From the NCBI GenBank assembly GCA_013398015.1, contig VZRR01009797.1, positions 186,166-250,165 of the forward strand: a DNA stretch of 64,000 nt, given 5' to 3'. This DNA comes from Oreocharis arfaki (lineage: Eukaryota > Chordata > Aves > Passeriformes > Paramythiidae). The position numbers were made by a program, and so were the translations under genes. Below, piece by piece: positions 12,781-25,720 of this stretch. The notes below the pieces were generated by a model, which was not told the DNA's origin, ran no database searches, and saw only the letters and a list, made by a program, of their open reading frames with translations. Positions within the stretch are counted from its first letter, which is position 1. Each line of letters begins with the position of its first letter.

Positions 12781-15700
12781 TATTTTTATTATTTCTGGAT
12801 GAATGGGACATTTCTCTTACAGAAGCAGTGCTGATTGCAATTAACACCTAGAAAATATTTTATCAGCCTACTGAAGTACAAGTGTGATGTTTAGTGCATA
12901 TGTGAAAGAAAAGAGGTCACTACTGACTTTTGTGAGAACTCAACATTTTCCTCACCAATTTTGTCAGGACAAATCAAAACATTTTTATCATTTTTTTTCA
13001 TATATTTTCATATATTTTCAATGTTTTGATAAAATATTTTTATATATTGAAAGATTTTGGGTGGAGAAGAGATCAATTTAAAGTCTTTTTGTAAAAAATG
13101 AGATAACACTTCTTTAAAAAGAAGTGTAAAACTATGATAACAATTTTGGGATTGATGCAATTTTTATTTTGCACTTCTAATTATATTAAATTTAGGTGAT
13201 GTTTTAAGACATTTAAGACTTCACTTTTTTTATTCTCATGAAGTGAATAATCCTTTTCTTGGTTAGCAAGGAGTGCAAAAAAAATCACCCTTTCTCTTTA
13301 AATGGAAATTAATTATTGCAGTTTCTCCATGTTTTCTGGGCTCCTCATACATACACAGTCCATTAATCTGGTATGTGGATCTCTTGTACTTGGTTTTGCA
13401 AGGAGAATTTAAATCTGTTTGCTTGAAGCCTTGTAAAACTACTATAGTTTAGATACAGAGATTTTCGTTGATACATGAGAAATTTACACAAATTATTTAA
13501 TTAAGAGCTTCTACTTCCATTTCAGACAAAAACAATTGTGTGGCCATTTTTTTTTAACCTCTTCAATGCCATAATCAATGCATTTTTAACTCAAATAAAC
13601 ATCACACAGATGGAGGTTGACTTCCTCTTTTGAGGAGTAGCTATGTTTTTCAGCTGCAGTCTGGGACAATGACCATGTTTCACTGAACTGCAGTGCTTGT
13701 TCTTCCTCAACAACTATTTCCAGCATATGGTCCTCTCTTCAAGTCATGACACTTCGTTACCTTTTATTTGTGACTCTTCCAAGGGATGCAAACTCAAGGG
13801 GAAGTCAACCACACAAGTCAGGCTCCTAAGTAGAAATGAAATCAGGGTTTTCAAGGGAGGCAATATGACTGAACGGTGTGGTGTGATTACATAAACACCA
13901 CTAGCAGGTAGTTTTTTCCCCTATTCCTACTTTGCTGACCAATTAGAAGCTTCTGTTTCAGCAAGTTGTCTTTCACAAGGATTTGCTACAACACCAATTT
14001 TCCAGGACGGTTCTGGTACATGGAAGAGGTTTATTCTAATAGACAGTGAATGCTCTTTTGCTTGCCTGGATTTAATTTAATTTTACTTATATTTGGGACC
14101 CTTCAATAACTGTTGTTCCTTTGAAAGTAAACAAGAATTAAGAGGTAAATTAATTCTCTGCCAACTCTGAAGTTCAGTGATACATTCTCAGTTCACGCGA
14201 CATACTGGTCTGTAGTTCACCATTTTATATGGCAACATTAGGATGTGGAGTGTGGCTTATATACAATGCAATAAACATACTCTCTTAAGAGTCAATCCAG
14301 AGTGTTCTCACTTTATAAACATCAGATGCTAGGGATAAATTATGTAAAACCAACATCCATTACACAACCCTTTACATTGTTTTCATGCTGTATGGGCGTA
14401 AAAATCCATGCAACTTGAAGGCAAGTTAGCTAACGTAAAATTTAGGTTTTATTTGACTTTCCAATTCTTTGTCTTGCCTCACCTCAAAAACCTGGGAGGC
14501 CATTTAGGATATGGGCAAGGATTCCCTCTGCAGTATCATTCCTAGTGCTTCCATGCGAGAATGTAGTTTACGGTGGAAAAGAGGTTGAAAGAAAGCAGGA
14601 AGTGGTGAAGTTTTGTCTCATGTCCTGCTGATAGAGGTATTGACTTCAACAATGCTTGGAAAAACCTCTTTTATGTGCTGCACATTGATTACATGTCTGT
14701 TAATGCAGTAGATTGGCCAGTGGAGGAAGCTTGCCCGCATTTATCCTGTATTTGCACCTGGAAACAAAGCCTTTCTGAACTGATGGAGGTGAGCCTCTAC
14801 CTGATCCATGTCTCTAGTACTACAGACCATTCTTTCAAGCACACAAGTGTTTAGGCTAATTAAAGGACACAGGTAGTACTTAATTATCTAAATTGAAAAC
14901 CAGCTACTTATTGTCCACTGTGACATATCAAATATTTCTTTCCTAATACAGAGGGTTTAACACTACTGACTTGGAAACTGTAGGCCTGATCATTCAGGAT
15001 TCTGTTTACCTCACTAGGTCATGCCACTAATGACAACAGAGATATTGGGGGTGAAACTGGTGTAAGAGAGAAGAGTTGATACCATAAATTTAAAGAAAAA
15101 AATATTCCTAGCTTAAGTGCCCAATGACTACCATAAATTTCAGCTTCCTCATTTTAAGTAAACATTTTCTCCTGCCTCAGTTTTATGGAGTAAAATACAG
15201 TGACTTAAAGGCATAAGGCTGGAATAACAGTCAATTATCTACAAGAAAACTAAAAATAATATGTCTTAATTGTCATTATTTTTAAACTCTTCAGTGATTT
15301 TGAAGGCAGAGGTTGATGGTATCTACTGCAACTTTAGAGAGTAAACAACCCCAAGAGCTTTGCAAAATTTTGTCTGCAAAATTTCCTTACTTAAACACCT
15401 CTATATGCAGCTTGGTTAATGCCAATCGATGGTACATATTCCAGCACCTTTTTTTTTCTTGGTATATATGCATCTATTTCTGTATTCATTTCAGGTAAAA
15501 ATATTTCATCCTGTATTCTTTAGGAAGATTTCCTGTCTGGTCTGTGTCTATATACATACCTGCTACACAGTCAGCGGAAAAATATATAAGAAAAAGGGAA
15601 AGAAAGAGTTAAAGATTCTGCTGTGCAATATTGTTCATCCTTCTCTTTGCTATTAACATAACAGCAAAAGCTATCAGGTCAGGGTATTTTTTATGTCTCT

Positions 15701-17369
15701 GAGTGGAATCTGTATCTAATCTTTGCTCTTTCCTGAAAGGGTTTGCTTTAAATAACCCCAGTAGTATCAATTCTCACATTCAGAGCCTTCTATTTCAGTT
15801 CTCCTTTCAAGGGAATTACTGCAGTTTTAACCTGCCTCTTGCTCTCTTTCCTAGTGTAAAGCTGTGTGATTACACAGGAAGGGTGATGAAACACATCAGC
15901 TCTGTCTCTTAATCTTCTTATAAACCCTAACAGATTTTGAAGATGAAATTTGGCAAATGTTAATTGCACATACAGAATTCATGCTGGGAAAATCTCCTTC
16001 AGGAAAAAAAAAATAGAGAAGGGAAAAGAGCTGAGTGCACAGCCGGACTGTTATGTAAGATGTTTATTTCCATCAAGTCTAGCCCAGTGAAGGCTGTGCA
16101 AAAAATAGGCCAAAGCTGCAGAGTTCTGACATCATAACATCACCAGAAAGGTCAAAGAAATCATTGGCACACCGATAAATACTACTTTATAGTAATGGTA
16201 ATTTTGTTCTATACTTACTATCTTTTTTTTCCCCCTACATACTGGAACAGAGCCTGATAGTGGTAAGGAAGCCTGGTCTTTTTTAAAACTTCCAAAGAAA
16301 CATTTTTGTGATAGTGCACAGCAGCATAGGAGCAGGGCTATAAAAATTACTCATTGTTTTGATGACAAAATTAAAGCCAAGAAAAACAAATAGAAAAAAA
16401 ATTGGTAGAGGGTGAAAAGTTGCATTTGACTAAAACGCAACTTTGGAATTTGTCTTAAAAAAGGTGAACACCTTCCATACAGCTGATCTGAATGAATCTA
16501 CTGTTTCCCTGTAAGACTTAGATAATCCACGACCAAAATAATGAATTAATTTAAATGTCCTGGAACTTTTTTTTCTTCTGAACAACCTCATGGAAGCATT
16601 TCTCCAGCTCTCACTCTGTTGTTGTCAGGCTCAAAATGGCACTGATGTACAGTTGCTGCTCTATTCTGTCCTTGAAGAATTTACAGTTTTGCCAGGCATC
16701 CCATTACATTCACATGAATTGCCTCTTCTCACAGGAGTTATATATTCCCTGAAGTACATCTAATCAAGATTTATTTTAGCTTTCATGCCTCTTCATATTT
16801 TGGGCTAGATTAAAAAGAAAAAAAAAAAGGGAAAACAGGCAAAACAAAATCAGACAACTCTATTCACAAAAAAATAGGATATAAACACAATTGCCTAAGT
16901 ATAAAACTAGTAATTCTGACTAACTTCTTACATACTGTTTAATGCCCATTTTTAAAATCAATTTTGTTCTCTTGCATGCTGTATATAATGAAAACAAATA
17001 CCAGGTGCATTTTAAGCGATCATATATAAGTGTCTTGGCTTGAGTACAGAGGAAAGTACTGTTAATTCAGGTTTATTCCCTGTCCTGTGCGAAATAAGTT
17101 ATTTCAAGGAAGGCAAGTACATGGTACTGAGAGATCAGTGCCAGCTAGTAAGAACCACCAGCGACCTGACACTGCAGGGAGATCAGTAGAGGTCCATCAA
17201 GTTTTCAGGCTCCAAGCTGCTGCTGCTGGGCAGCCAAAGCCTCCCACATGACTGCAACACGGGATCTGCACTGCAGAGGTCTGAGGTAAAGTGAAATAAT
17301 TCTTATCCCAAATATCCTTTTGTACCTCTGTCTGTTCTGGGACAAGGAGTTGACACAGCTTCTCACATG
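12781..17369. other. AT-rich unique noncoding sequence, no gene seen
   Basis: No gene is supported. The part just after the CR1 (12.78-13.6 kb) is very AT-rich. It holds a duplicated 'catatatttt' (about 12999-13018), an 11-bp inverted repeat ('atcaaaacatt' at 12973-12983 with 'aatgttttgat' at 13020-13030) and a near-palindrome at 13106-13127. The remainder shows only simple homopolymer runs. Confidence 0.55.
13106..13127. repeat. Near-perfect palindrome, 10-bp arms
   Basis: The arms 'acacttcttt' and 'aaagaagtgt' are exact reverse complements separated by two bases. The setting is strongly AT-rich. This is most likely a chance or slippage-derived palindrome; no function is claimed. Confidence 0.85.
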
Positions 17370-17452
17370 GAAACCTCTTTCAGGCAGGTTTGTTTGTGTG
17401 TGCTTGTATAGTGCCTGGCTCAGTGGAGACTACTTTAGGGCTTCACTCATTG
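17370..17452 (+). repeat. Second ancient L2/MIR-like 3' tail
   Basis: The order of blocks again follows the conserved tail of L2/CR1-type LINEs and MIR-like SINEs: 'cctctttcaggcagg' (usual 'ctctttggggcaggga'), then 'gtgtgcttgtatagtgcctg' (usual 'gtgtctgtacagcgcctag'), 'gctcagtgg', and 'tttagggcttcac' (usual 'tggggcttctaggc'). The terminal 'taatacaaat' part is not recognisable, so the copy is more decayed at its end than the one near 6.0 kb. Same orientation as that copy. Family assignment needs a profile search. Confidence 0.5.
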
Positions 17453-20374
17453 GGTGTAACATCCACCTCCCAGGGATCCTGGGAAAGTGCCCTTACCTCA
17501 GGACATGTCCTGCTTGCAGAACTATCCAGCCCTAATGCTCAGCGATATTTTAGTATCTTAACATTAACCTCTGCGATTAGCACACATTTCTGAGTAAAAA
17601 AAAACCAAACAAACAAACTCATAAAGGTCTTATTAACCTGAAGTTTAATTTATTATGGTAAATTTTTATCTGAGTACTTTAAGTCTTTTGGGGAATGCAA
17701 CCCACTCTTGCCTGCTTACTCATCGATGGGCACTTAGGCACACGAGATGATTCCACAGGCAGCTTCAAGGTCAGGGCTACAGGTCTGTGCTGCCTTCAGA
17801 AACTAGAGGACCAGTCTGTGCTCTTCAGAGAACCTCAAGGCACATATTCATGTTTGTAACTTTATACCTCCAGCAGCACAGTCGTCACAACTGAAGAGCT
17901 GAACTTGTAGGTAGCACTACAAAAGTATTAATTTTATTCCTATGAAATTATCTGTCCCAGTAAGCCCTAATGAGCCATGCCCTTTCTTTTTTGCAATGTG
18001 TAAACTGATGACCTGGGCTCATGCTGGGCTCTGAAGGCAACAGAGGAAGTACTTTCTGCCTCAGAATTGTTCAGACAACTCAACCTTTTGCACTACTTTG
18101 TTGCAGACTAAATATATGTCCTTTAACAAAGGTTAAAACTTTGTATGTCAGAACAATATTTTCTTGATTTACTTTCATTTCCATTTAGCTCTGCCCCTTG
18201 GACAACTTTTTGTGTGATTTATTTGATTAGGGTATAAATGAGACAAAATGGAATTATAATAAGCATTTAAACAAAACGAATTTTGTCATTATTATTCTGT
18301 GATTTATAGCTGATATGCAGGGGACAGAGGAATACTAATGAAAAGACAAGAATTTTTTTACATAAAACCCAAACAATCCTGAAGGAATCAAAATCGGACT
18401 GTTGTGTGCATTTTCTTGATGATGATGGAATCACCAGTATCTTCATACTGGGCTTTTCATAAGCATCCCTCTGATAACTGTTTTATCTTTTCAGGTTCCC
18501 TCAACCATTATTCTGCTGATCAAGTGGAATAACTCCCCAGAGCAATATAAGCGTACTTCAAATGCCTTAGGTATTGAAAGGCTGCAGATCTTTATGCTTG
18601 CCCTTTCAATTCTTATGTGTTTGACAGTGAAAACCGGGCCTGATAAAAGTGCTAAGAGGTTTCCTTCTGTTATCTGGTGTTCCCTTTTCGTTTTTCCAAC
18701 CTCTGCAGATCATCCAGATTAATATCTCAAATTACAGAGGGTTCAACCTTTGGAGGATTCAGATGGCAGCAATAGATGAGGTTTCCCAATATTGATTCCC
18801 TCTTCCCCTATTTCTTTTTTTTCCCACATCTGAATCATATCTTTCTGAATTACAAGCCAGCACAGTTTTCTTGATCTGCCAGATTGCATTAGATTCATAT
18901 AGCACTGGACTTCAGGTTATCAATCAGCAGCAGACTTACTCCACTCTTAACCAGACATTTCTTCTTCTGCCAGAGACATCTTCATTCACAAATACCCAGT
19001 GGAGACACAGAGTCTGCTGCACTGTGGGGAATGCTGTGCCACCATTGTCTGAATGGATGTTAGTAAAAGGAACAAAACTGTCTCTAATGTCCTTCAGAAC
19101 TGGCACAGACATTGTTGACACACTTTTGATAGGTGATGTACCTGTTGGGAAAGACAAAAATTACCCTGTGGTCTGTTTCAGGCCTCTGCTTTCACAATAA
19201 ACATAAAAGAGAAAGAAATCTGGTGCATAAGCAAGCAGCCAAATTCCTATATGTAATTCATGTATTCCTCCTGAGGAGGAGCAGTAATGAAGACAGCCTG
19301 GGAAGATCAGCCACCTGAGTGTCCTTGCATGTAGAAAGACATGAAATGCAAGAAAGAAGCTCCAACTCATGTGCACTGGATTGCCTTCTAGAGCTTATGG
19401 CATTCCCCATGGATAATACTGGACATACACAAGAGGCAAATTCACCTCACTTTGAAATTAGCATTGCTAATTGCTCAGCCTAGAGGTCAGACTGGACAAT
19501 CCAACTAAAACGCAACCTCAGTCTTTCTATGGTTCAGTGTACTTTTATCTTAGGTACTCCCTATCCTGCCTTTCCCATCTCTGCAAAAGTTTCAAGAGTT
19601 TTAAAATTTTGGTTTTGCTGACTTCCATTCTAATTGCTACATTTGCATACTGCTACATCCCTTATATTTCTAACTGATTTTTGTTTTGCAGTGGCCACTG
19701 ATACAGAAATAAAATTATTTGTGATCTTTTTCCATGCTCATCAAGAAAACATCTTGAAAATGACTGAAGACATTCTTTTTGGTGCCTCAGGAGTGGCTTG
19801 CAATTTTTAAAAAGGAAAGGTAACTATTTGAGCAATATCTGTCAATGTTCAGAGACTGCCTGATGATGAGTAACTAGAGCCGGAAAATGTCACCTTAAAA
19901 ATGCCAGAAGGCTGTTGTTCTCCTTTCTGTTTGCCATAGAGAATGAAATATTACCTTGATGTAATTTTCATATACTAGCATTGCCCTCTCCTACACTACA
20001 CTCCATGCAAATTATATTTACTACTTTTATTCAAATGATCAAAGGTGTATTGTTGATGTTAAATGCTTTGGAAAATTTTTATCAGAGATGTTAAAAACTT
20101 ACACAGCCTCTGACAAAATCTGCAGAGCCTTGCAGGACCAAGTTAAATATACTTAGCTTCATAAATTCAGTACAAAGGATATTTTCAGCTATATGAAGGC
20201 CAACACATGCAATTTTGTGAATGCTACCCATAAAGAGACTCTACATGCTCTTCTCATAAAAATATATCTATATATGTGTGCCTAATTTTACCCTTGGTAC
20301 ATACTCATCTTTTATTCAAAAGACTGGGAAGGCAGAGCAATTGGAACTTCTTACAAGCTTTAGTACAGGCCAGA
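17453..20374. other. Unique noncoding sequence, no gene seen
   Basis: No gene is supported. A 109-codon open frame at 18871-19200 (plus) overlaps a 73-codon frame on the opposite strand. It shows no domain, signal peptide or membrane segment that I recognise, and is probably chance. Old fragments of the downstream CR1 may begin slightly before 20375, but I cannot align them confidently. Confidence 0.5.
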
Positions 20375-21438
20375 TAAGAGGGCAGTGGGCTGGCTGAGCT
20401 GCCAAGTTTAACAGGTTAAGGTCCAGCTGGAAGCCCGTCACCAGTGCTGCACCTTGGGGGCTGACACTGGGGCAATAGTGGTGAAGCTCCTCATTAGTGA
20501 TCTGGATGGTGACACTGAAGGTGGCCCTGGCAGGCTGTTGATGACACAAAACTGGGAGGAGCAGATGATGCACCAGATGGGCATGATACCTTTCAGAAAG
20601 ACCTCAACAGGTACAAGGGACGGTCTGACAAGAACATTATGAATTTCAACAAAGGCAAATGCCAAGTCCTGAACCTCAGCAGGAATAACTCCATGTACCA
20701 GTGCAGGCTGGATGCAATCTGGCTGGAAAACAGCTTTGCAGACAAGGGTCTTGGGGTACATTTTTACCGTGTCAGTGATCAAACACTGAACCAGGTTGCC
20801 CAGTGAGGCTGTGGAGTGTCCATCTTTGGAGATACTCAAAGCCCAACTGGACACAGCTGAGAGTTATCTGCTGAAGCTGATCCCTGCTTTGAACAGGGAC
20901 TTTGCAGTAGATGATCTCCAGAGGTCCACTCCAACCTTAACCATTCTCTGTTTCTCTGTTACAAGGAATACTGGCTGGCATGGTTATGTACTCAGCCAAA
21001 CCTGTCCTGGGCTGCATCCAAACAAGCGTGGACAGAAAGCTGAGGGAGGGGATTCTGCCCCTCTACTCCACTCTCATGAGATCCCACCTGGAGTGCTGTG
21101 CTCAGGTCTGAGGCCCCAAACATAGGAAGGACATGGGGCAGCTGGAGGGACTTTTTGGAAGGGTGTATAGAGATAGGATAAGGGTGTATGAAAGAGGGTA
21201 GGGAAAGATTTACTATTAGGAGTAAATTCTTTACTGTGAGAGTGGTGAGGCACTGGAACTGGTTGACCAGAGAATCTGTGGCTTCCCGTCCCTGGAAATG
21301 TTCAAATCCAGCTTGAATGGAGCTTTGAGAAACCTGTCTAGTGGAAGGTGTCCCACATCCTTGCAGGGGTGTTGGACTAGATGACCTTTAAAGGTCACTT
21401 TGAACTGGAACTTTTCTATGATTTTATGATTCTATGAA
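20375..21438 (+). mobile_element. CR1 LINE with decayed reverse-transcriptase region, interrupted by a second CR1
   Basis: An older CR1 copy retaining part of ORF2 plus the 3' UTR. From about 20375 it reads, through several frameshifts, like the CR1 reverse-transcriptase core: 'gtccagctggaagcccgtca' followed by remnants of the 'SxLGP' block, then 'ISDLDG' (20487-20510), then a catalytic-box remnant AVDDTKLG (usual FADDTKLG) at about 20535-20560. Next come a KGKCQVLNL-like stretch and 'ADKGLGV' (to about 20757). The reading resumes at about 20991 with 'LGCIQTSVDRKLREGILPLY' and continues to the 3' UTR ('gaggcactggaactggttg', 'ctagtggaaggtgtcc', 'ctagatgacctttaaaggtc'). It ends in 'tctatgattttatgattcta'. 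The two aspartates of the catalytic box survive, but the frame is broken and the 5' end is lost, so the element cannot move. The segment 20768-20958 is foreign to it (see the nested element). Confidence 0.92.
20768..20958 (+). mobile_element. Nested short CR1 fragment of a different subfamily
   Basis: About 190 bases carrying a complete CR1 3' terminus inside the larger CR1. It begins near 'gtcagtgatcaaacactgaa', continues with 'ccaggttgcccagtgaggct' and 'gtggagtgtcc', and closes with 'gatgatctccagaggtccac' and 'aaccattctctgtttctctg'. The ending 'gatctccagaggtcc' differs from the outer element's 'gacctttaaaggtc', so they are different CR1 subfamilies. The outer coding order stops at 'DKGLGV' before this piece and resumes at 'LGCIQ' shortly after it. 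That order fits insertion of the short copy into the older one rather than a tandem pair. A residual 30 bases (20959-20990) are hard to assign. Confidence 0.8.
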
Positions 21439-22154
21439 TTTTTGAAATCATATAAAGGCTAAAATGACAAAATAATAGTGGGATTTACGAGCTAAAGTAA
21501 TCATCCCTCAGACAAAACTCCTGGAAAATGTACTAATGTGATGGAAAATGCTAAGCTTCTGAAAGGTTTTTACACCAGGCCATGCAATATAACGGAAAAT
21601 TATATCATTTCCACAGATACGAGCATAAGATACTTGAGAAAATCTAGGCAAAGATTTTAATGTTCTTTCAAAGGTGTAAGACTTCTAGTATAATTTTTGT
21701 AAAGCCATACTCCTGCTTCTCAATAGCAGACACTCGGCTTCCTCACACCATTCAGATCCTCAACAGTAGTGTTAACCTTCTTTATTCATTATTATTGCTA
21801 CTTTTGGCTTTCTTTTACTTTCACTGGTTTAAAGAAACGAAACTCACAATAATGATAAACTCAATTCAGAGTTGTTGTATCTAGTTACCAGAGCATGCAT
21901 TGCATCTGTCATGCTCTTTTAGGCTTCAGAGAGCTAGCAAATGATTTTAGCCTTCATGACTCCTTATGGAGAGTGCATACATTACTGTCTGGTTTTATAC
22001 ACACTTCATGGGAGTGCAGTTCTTTTTTTACCCTCTGGTATTCTCTGAGGCATAACTGCTAAAACCTCTTTTTGTACAGGATGGCTATGAAAGATCAGAG
22101 ACAAAAGAGCTAGGGTTTTATAAAATATGACTGGTATAAGAATCTCCTTTCAAA
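21439..22154. other. AT-rich unique noncoding sequence
   Basis: No gene, RNA or repeat is recognised between the CR1 pair and the AGAAT microsatellite. Confidence 0.55.
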
Positions 22155-22247
22155 AATAAAGTAAAACAAATTGAAATAAAAATAAAATAGAATAAAATAA
22201 TTAGAATAGAATAGAATAGAATAGAATAGAATAGAATAGAATAGAAT
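22155..22247 (+). repeat. (AGAAT)9 microsatellite with degenerate A-rich lead-in
   Basis: Nine uninterrupted copies of 'agaat' span 22203-22247. The preceding 48 bases are a degenerate A-rich series (aaaataaag, aaaac, gaaat, aaaat, agaat), suggesting an expanded A-rich tract. No element was recognised on either side whose tail this could be. Confidence 0.95.
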
Positions 22248-25159
22248 ATAATCCACCCATCTTGTTCTACAAGAAAATGTTCTTAGCCTGTCTCATGGAT
22301 ATTTTCCAGTCTGTGCATTCCCTTTTTGAGGAATTCTGACATTAATTGTGTCTTCCATTAAATCTAAACCACTTCATACCCTCCGAAAGAGGAATATGTA
22401 AAAATGTTATTGTGTGTGCTTTCATGGTTGATGATTTTCTTCTTCTACAACTTCAGAACTCACATGAATCCAGTGATTTTTTACACCAGGTATGTCAGTG
22501 ATCACACAACACACAGCAATTGGAGAAAAAAAGATCCAGAGTGTGTAATGGCTTCTCATTCTTCATTTTGATGTTTCTCTAACAACTGTCAGGTAAGTAT
22601 AAGAATCTGGTATCCACCTCTTTCTTCCTCTGTTTTATGCAAAGCTCTAAAAATCTAAGAGTTATGGTTAAACAGAGAGGCTACATGAAACTTCAGCAGG
22701 TGTTATGGCATTTTCTGCTATAAAACTCCATTTGTTCAGGAGAGCTTCAGCTACATTATAGCAGGATGCTATTTATGTACATTTATTTCTCCTCTAAAAG
22801 TTTGCAAAGGGCAAACTAGGTAATGTGATTAAGTGGCTGAACACAGTAAAGGTTCCAAAAACTAGGTCATTATTGAGATTAACGACTGGATTAAAAGGAT
22901 TTAGGATAGTAGTAGGATTTTGATTTGCATATTACTCCAAAGACCTTTGACTTATGTAAAGCCTCCTCTTAAAGACTATCAAGCCAAAGTATTACATCAA
23001 GCAATTTAGTTGTTGCAAATTACTCTTGCCTGTTTTTTGACCTTGCATGTTATTACCCATATTTCTACACTGGAATTATTTTTCGTAATTCAACACTTGG
23101 ATTGCTCCTTTGGATGTGGCAAGTGCAGGGGGACAACTAATGGGAAAGAGATAAGTTGTAAAATAATTAAATCTTATTAAGTACAAGCTATGGGATTCTT
23201 GAAGGATTTCACCTGAGAGCATTTTAGCCAGGTGATAAAAAAGGAGACCTTGCTTAACAGCAGAAACCAGCAATCCAGTCAAAATCAAGTCTTCCTCAAA
23301 AGCTTCACAAATTTATTTAGATTAATCTTTGTGCCACTCTACAAGAATATACACAGATGTTTTAGTGTATGAGAAATGTATCTAAGAGCTCAAGCCTGTA
23401 ACTGCTTTGGGCAATCGAGCTTGAGGCTCTGCATGGCCGAAGTCACATATTTAGCATCAGCTAAAGGAAAAAAAATAGTTTTAGGGGTTACTTAATATAA
23501 AAATCCTTCCATTGGCAGCATGTGTTTGTGTTTCACCCTATGTGAGAAGGTTGCTTATGGCACTTGCACAAAAGAAGGAGGGTGGAGTGCTTTTCTGTGG
23601 GCAATTTAGCACAAACAAATGTGATTGTGAGAAAGAGGATGGATGACATTCTGAGGATGAATGATTCTGTAAGGCTCAACATTTGTAACAATAAGCAAAA
23701 TAGGAGAAAAGCCCCCAATACACCACAGGGTCAGACAAAGTAAAAAATCTTAGGGTTTTCAGCAGAAGTTCAGTACATGACAGAAGATATTAGCAGATCA
23801 TATTTTCATAAATCATAGTCTTTCTGTATTATCCAGTAACTTGTGTCTGAAGAGCACTGTATTTATTTTTATGAACCTCTAACCTGACAAATGTTCTTAC
23901 TATTTTACTGCTCTGCTTTTAAACAGTATTGCTTTAAAATGTCTGTCTCCACTGGCCCGTCCAGGGTTGGGATGGTGCCATTTCAGAAGCTGCTTCAATC
24001 ACCCTCAACCTCAAAAGTACAAATTCTCCTCAAAAGTGCCAGTAACTGATGTGTCTTAAAAATATGAATATGTGGTATATGGGATCACTAGTTGATCTGA
24101 GGGATTCATGTAAATATGTTACTCATAACATGTAAGTTTTTTCTGGGTAAGACAATTTTAATTATGCAGTGAGTGAATCAATATAGAATTAAGGCCAAAG
24201 AATGGTCTAATATTTTAAGTTTAGATTTCTTGTTCAGGAGTTTTAGTGCCAAGGTATCACTTGTGCAATGTATGAGTCTATCAGTAACTTTAATATTTTA
24301 AAAATCCCAAACTAAAACATACACTTCTTGCATTTAGAAAATAGCAGAGATGCTTTCAGAAGCCAGCTTCAGTTCAAAAAAACTGTAGCTTTCAATGTTT
24401 TTTTTCTGTCAGGACTTCTGAGGCAGGGTTGTGATGAGGAACACAGCTTTTCCACCTCCTAGCTTCATCCACTTAATTTTGCTTGCAGCCAAGCTGGGTT
24501 TCTATTTCTATAGCATTCAGATTTCATCAAATGTTTTCTTTTCTCTAAAAATATTATTCTTCTTTCTTTCTCTAAGCACTTTCCCACTGTAATTGTAGAA
24601 AACAGCATTGTAAACGTGCATTGTGAAAAGGCGTCACCACATTTTAAAATCTGGTCTCTGAGGTCCCAAGGCTGGAAGAAGATAGATGAATAAAAAGAGA
24701 TAGAACGAAAGCTGATGTGGTAAATTGTCCTGACTAATGCCTGTGGTTCTGACCAGGGGCTAGATTTTGATCCCAGGATTTTTTTTTTCCTCTGTTCTAT
24801 TTAATTAATGACCCTTGACTTGAAAACATGAGGATCACAGGCTGCCTCAGTTAAAGACAAGAGCTCAATACCCAAGGTGCAAATTTAGCTTTTCTGTATT
24901 TTTTTCCTTATCCTCTTCTGGAGTCTTGCCTGTAACATCTTCAGAAGGAGTTGTGGAGAGCTGGCCCTATCCAAAAGTTCATATAGCCTTATGGCAAAGG
25001 CCACAACTTCAGGAGAACTGCGCCTTTGAGCTTTGTTAGGCTGAGGAGATGTCCAGGCCAGGAATCCCAAACGTCCTAGGAAAAGTGCCCTTGCCACTAA
25101 GCTGTAGCATTAGAAGTAATTTGTAGTGATAAGCTGTTGCAACCACCTTTCATGGAGAG
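22248..25159. other. AT-rich unique noncoding sequence, no gene seen
   Basis: No gene is supported; all open frames are under 75 codons and unremarkable. No repeat other than short homopolymers is recognised. Confidence 0.55.
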
Positions 25160-25720
25160 TCACATCTCGTTGATTTCCCTCGGACGTGTCGTGAGGATAG
25201 CTAGCAGATCGCTCCCTTGAGGGGATTCGCACTGAGAAGTGCCATGTTGCTGGGCTCCCTTCACGTCAGAATGGAAGACAGATGCTGAAAGATCCAACTG
25301 CAATGCTCGTGGTCCCACAGAAAACAGAATTTCAGCTACCACGAAACCTTAGAAGCACGGAAGTGAAAAACAGCTGAGTAAGTGATCTGGAGCTGTGATA
25401 GTCAAAGCCAATTTTGGTTGTTTAGGAGCCTTAATGAAGTCTTTCAAAAAGACCGCAGGTTTGGAAGGCGCAGCGCACGGGAACAGAAGCGCTGTGCCAC
25501 AGGCTGTCCCCAGCTCTCCGCAGACGGGCGAGGGTGCTCCTGCAGCCAGCCCTGCTGTGTGGGAGCCCCTCCACACACAGCCCCTGGCTGCCTCCCAGCC
25601 GTGTGTAGCAAACAAGCACATGTTGGTGGGCTGTACGAGTCCCTCACGACTGACAAAAACATGTTTATTATTATCTATTCTTGGCTTCAGTAGCTGTTTC
25701 CTGCTCCGGCAGAGGTTCCT
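25160..25720. promoter_or_regulatory. CpG-enriched segment, weak candidate regulatory or promoter region
   Basis: CpG dinucleotides are far denser here than in flanking DNA: about ten between 25160 and 25360 and about eight between 25440 and 25560. The GC content of the second block is clearly raised ('ggcgcagcgcacggg', 'agacgggcgaggg'). Overlapping open frames occur on both strands (123 codons plus from 25395, 90 codons minus), which fits GC richness rather than coding. It could be a weak CpG island, the start of a noncoding transcript, or an old GC-rich insertion such as an LTR. I recognise no element family and no terminal repeats. Confidence 0.35.

Noticed and set aside
12973..13030. 11-bp inverted repeat in AT-rich DNA
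   Set aside because: Low-complexity AT sequence makes such repeats common; no further structure supports an element.
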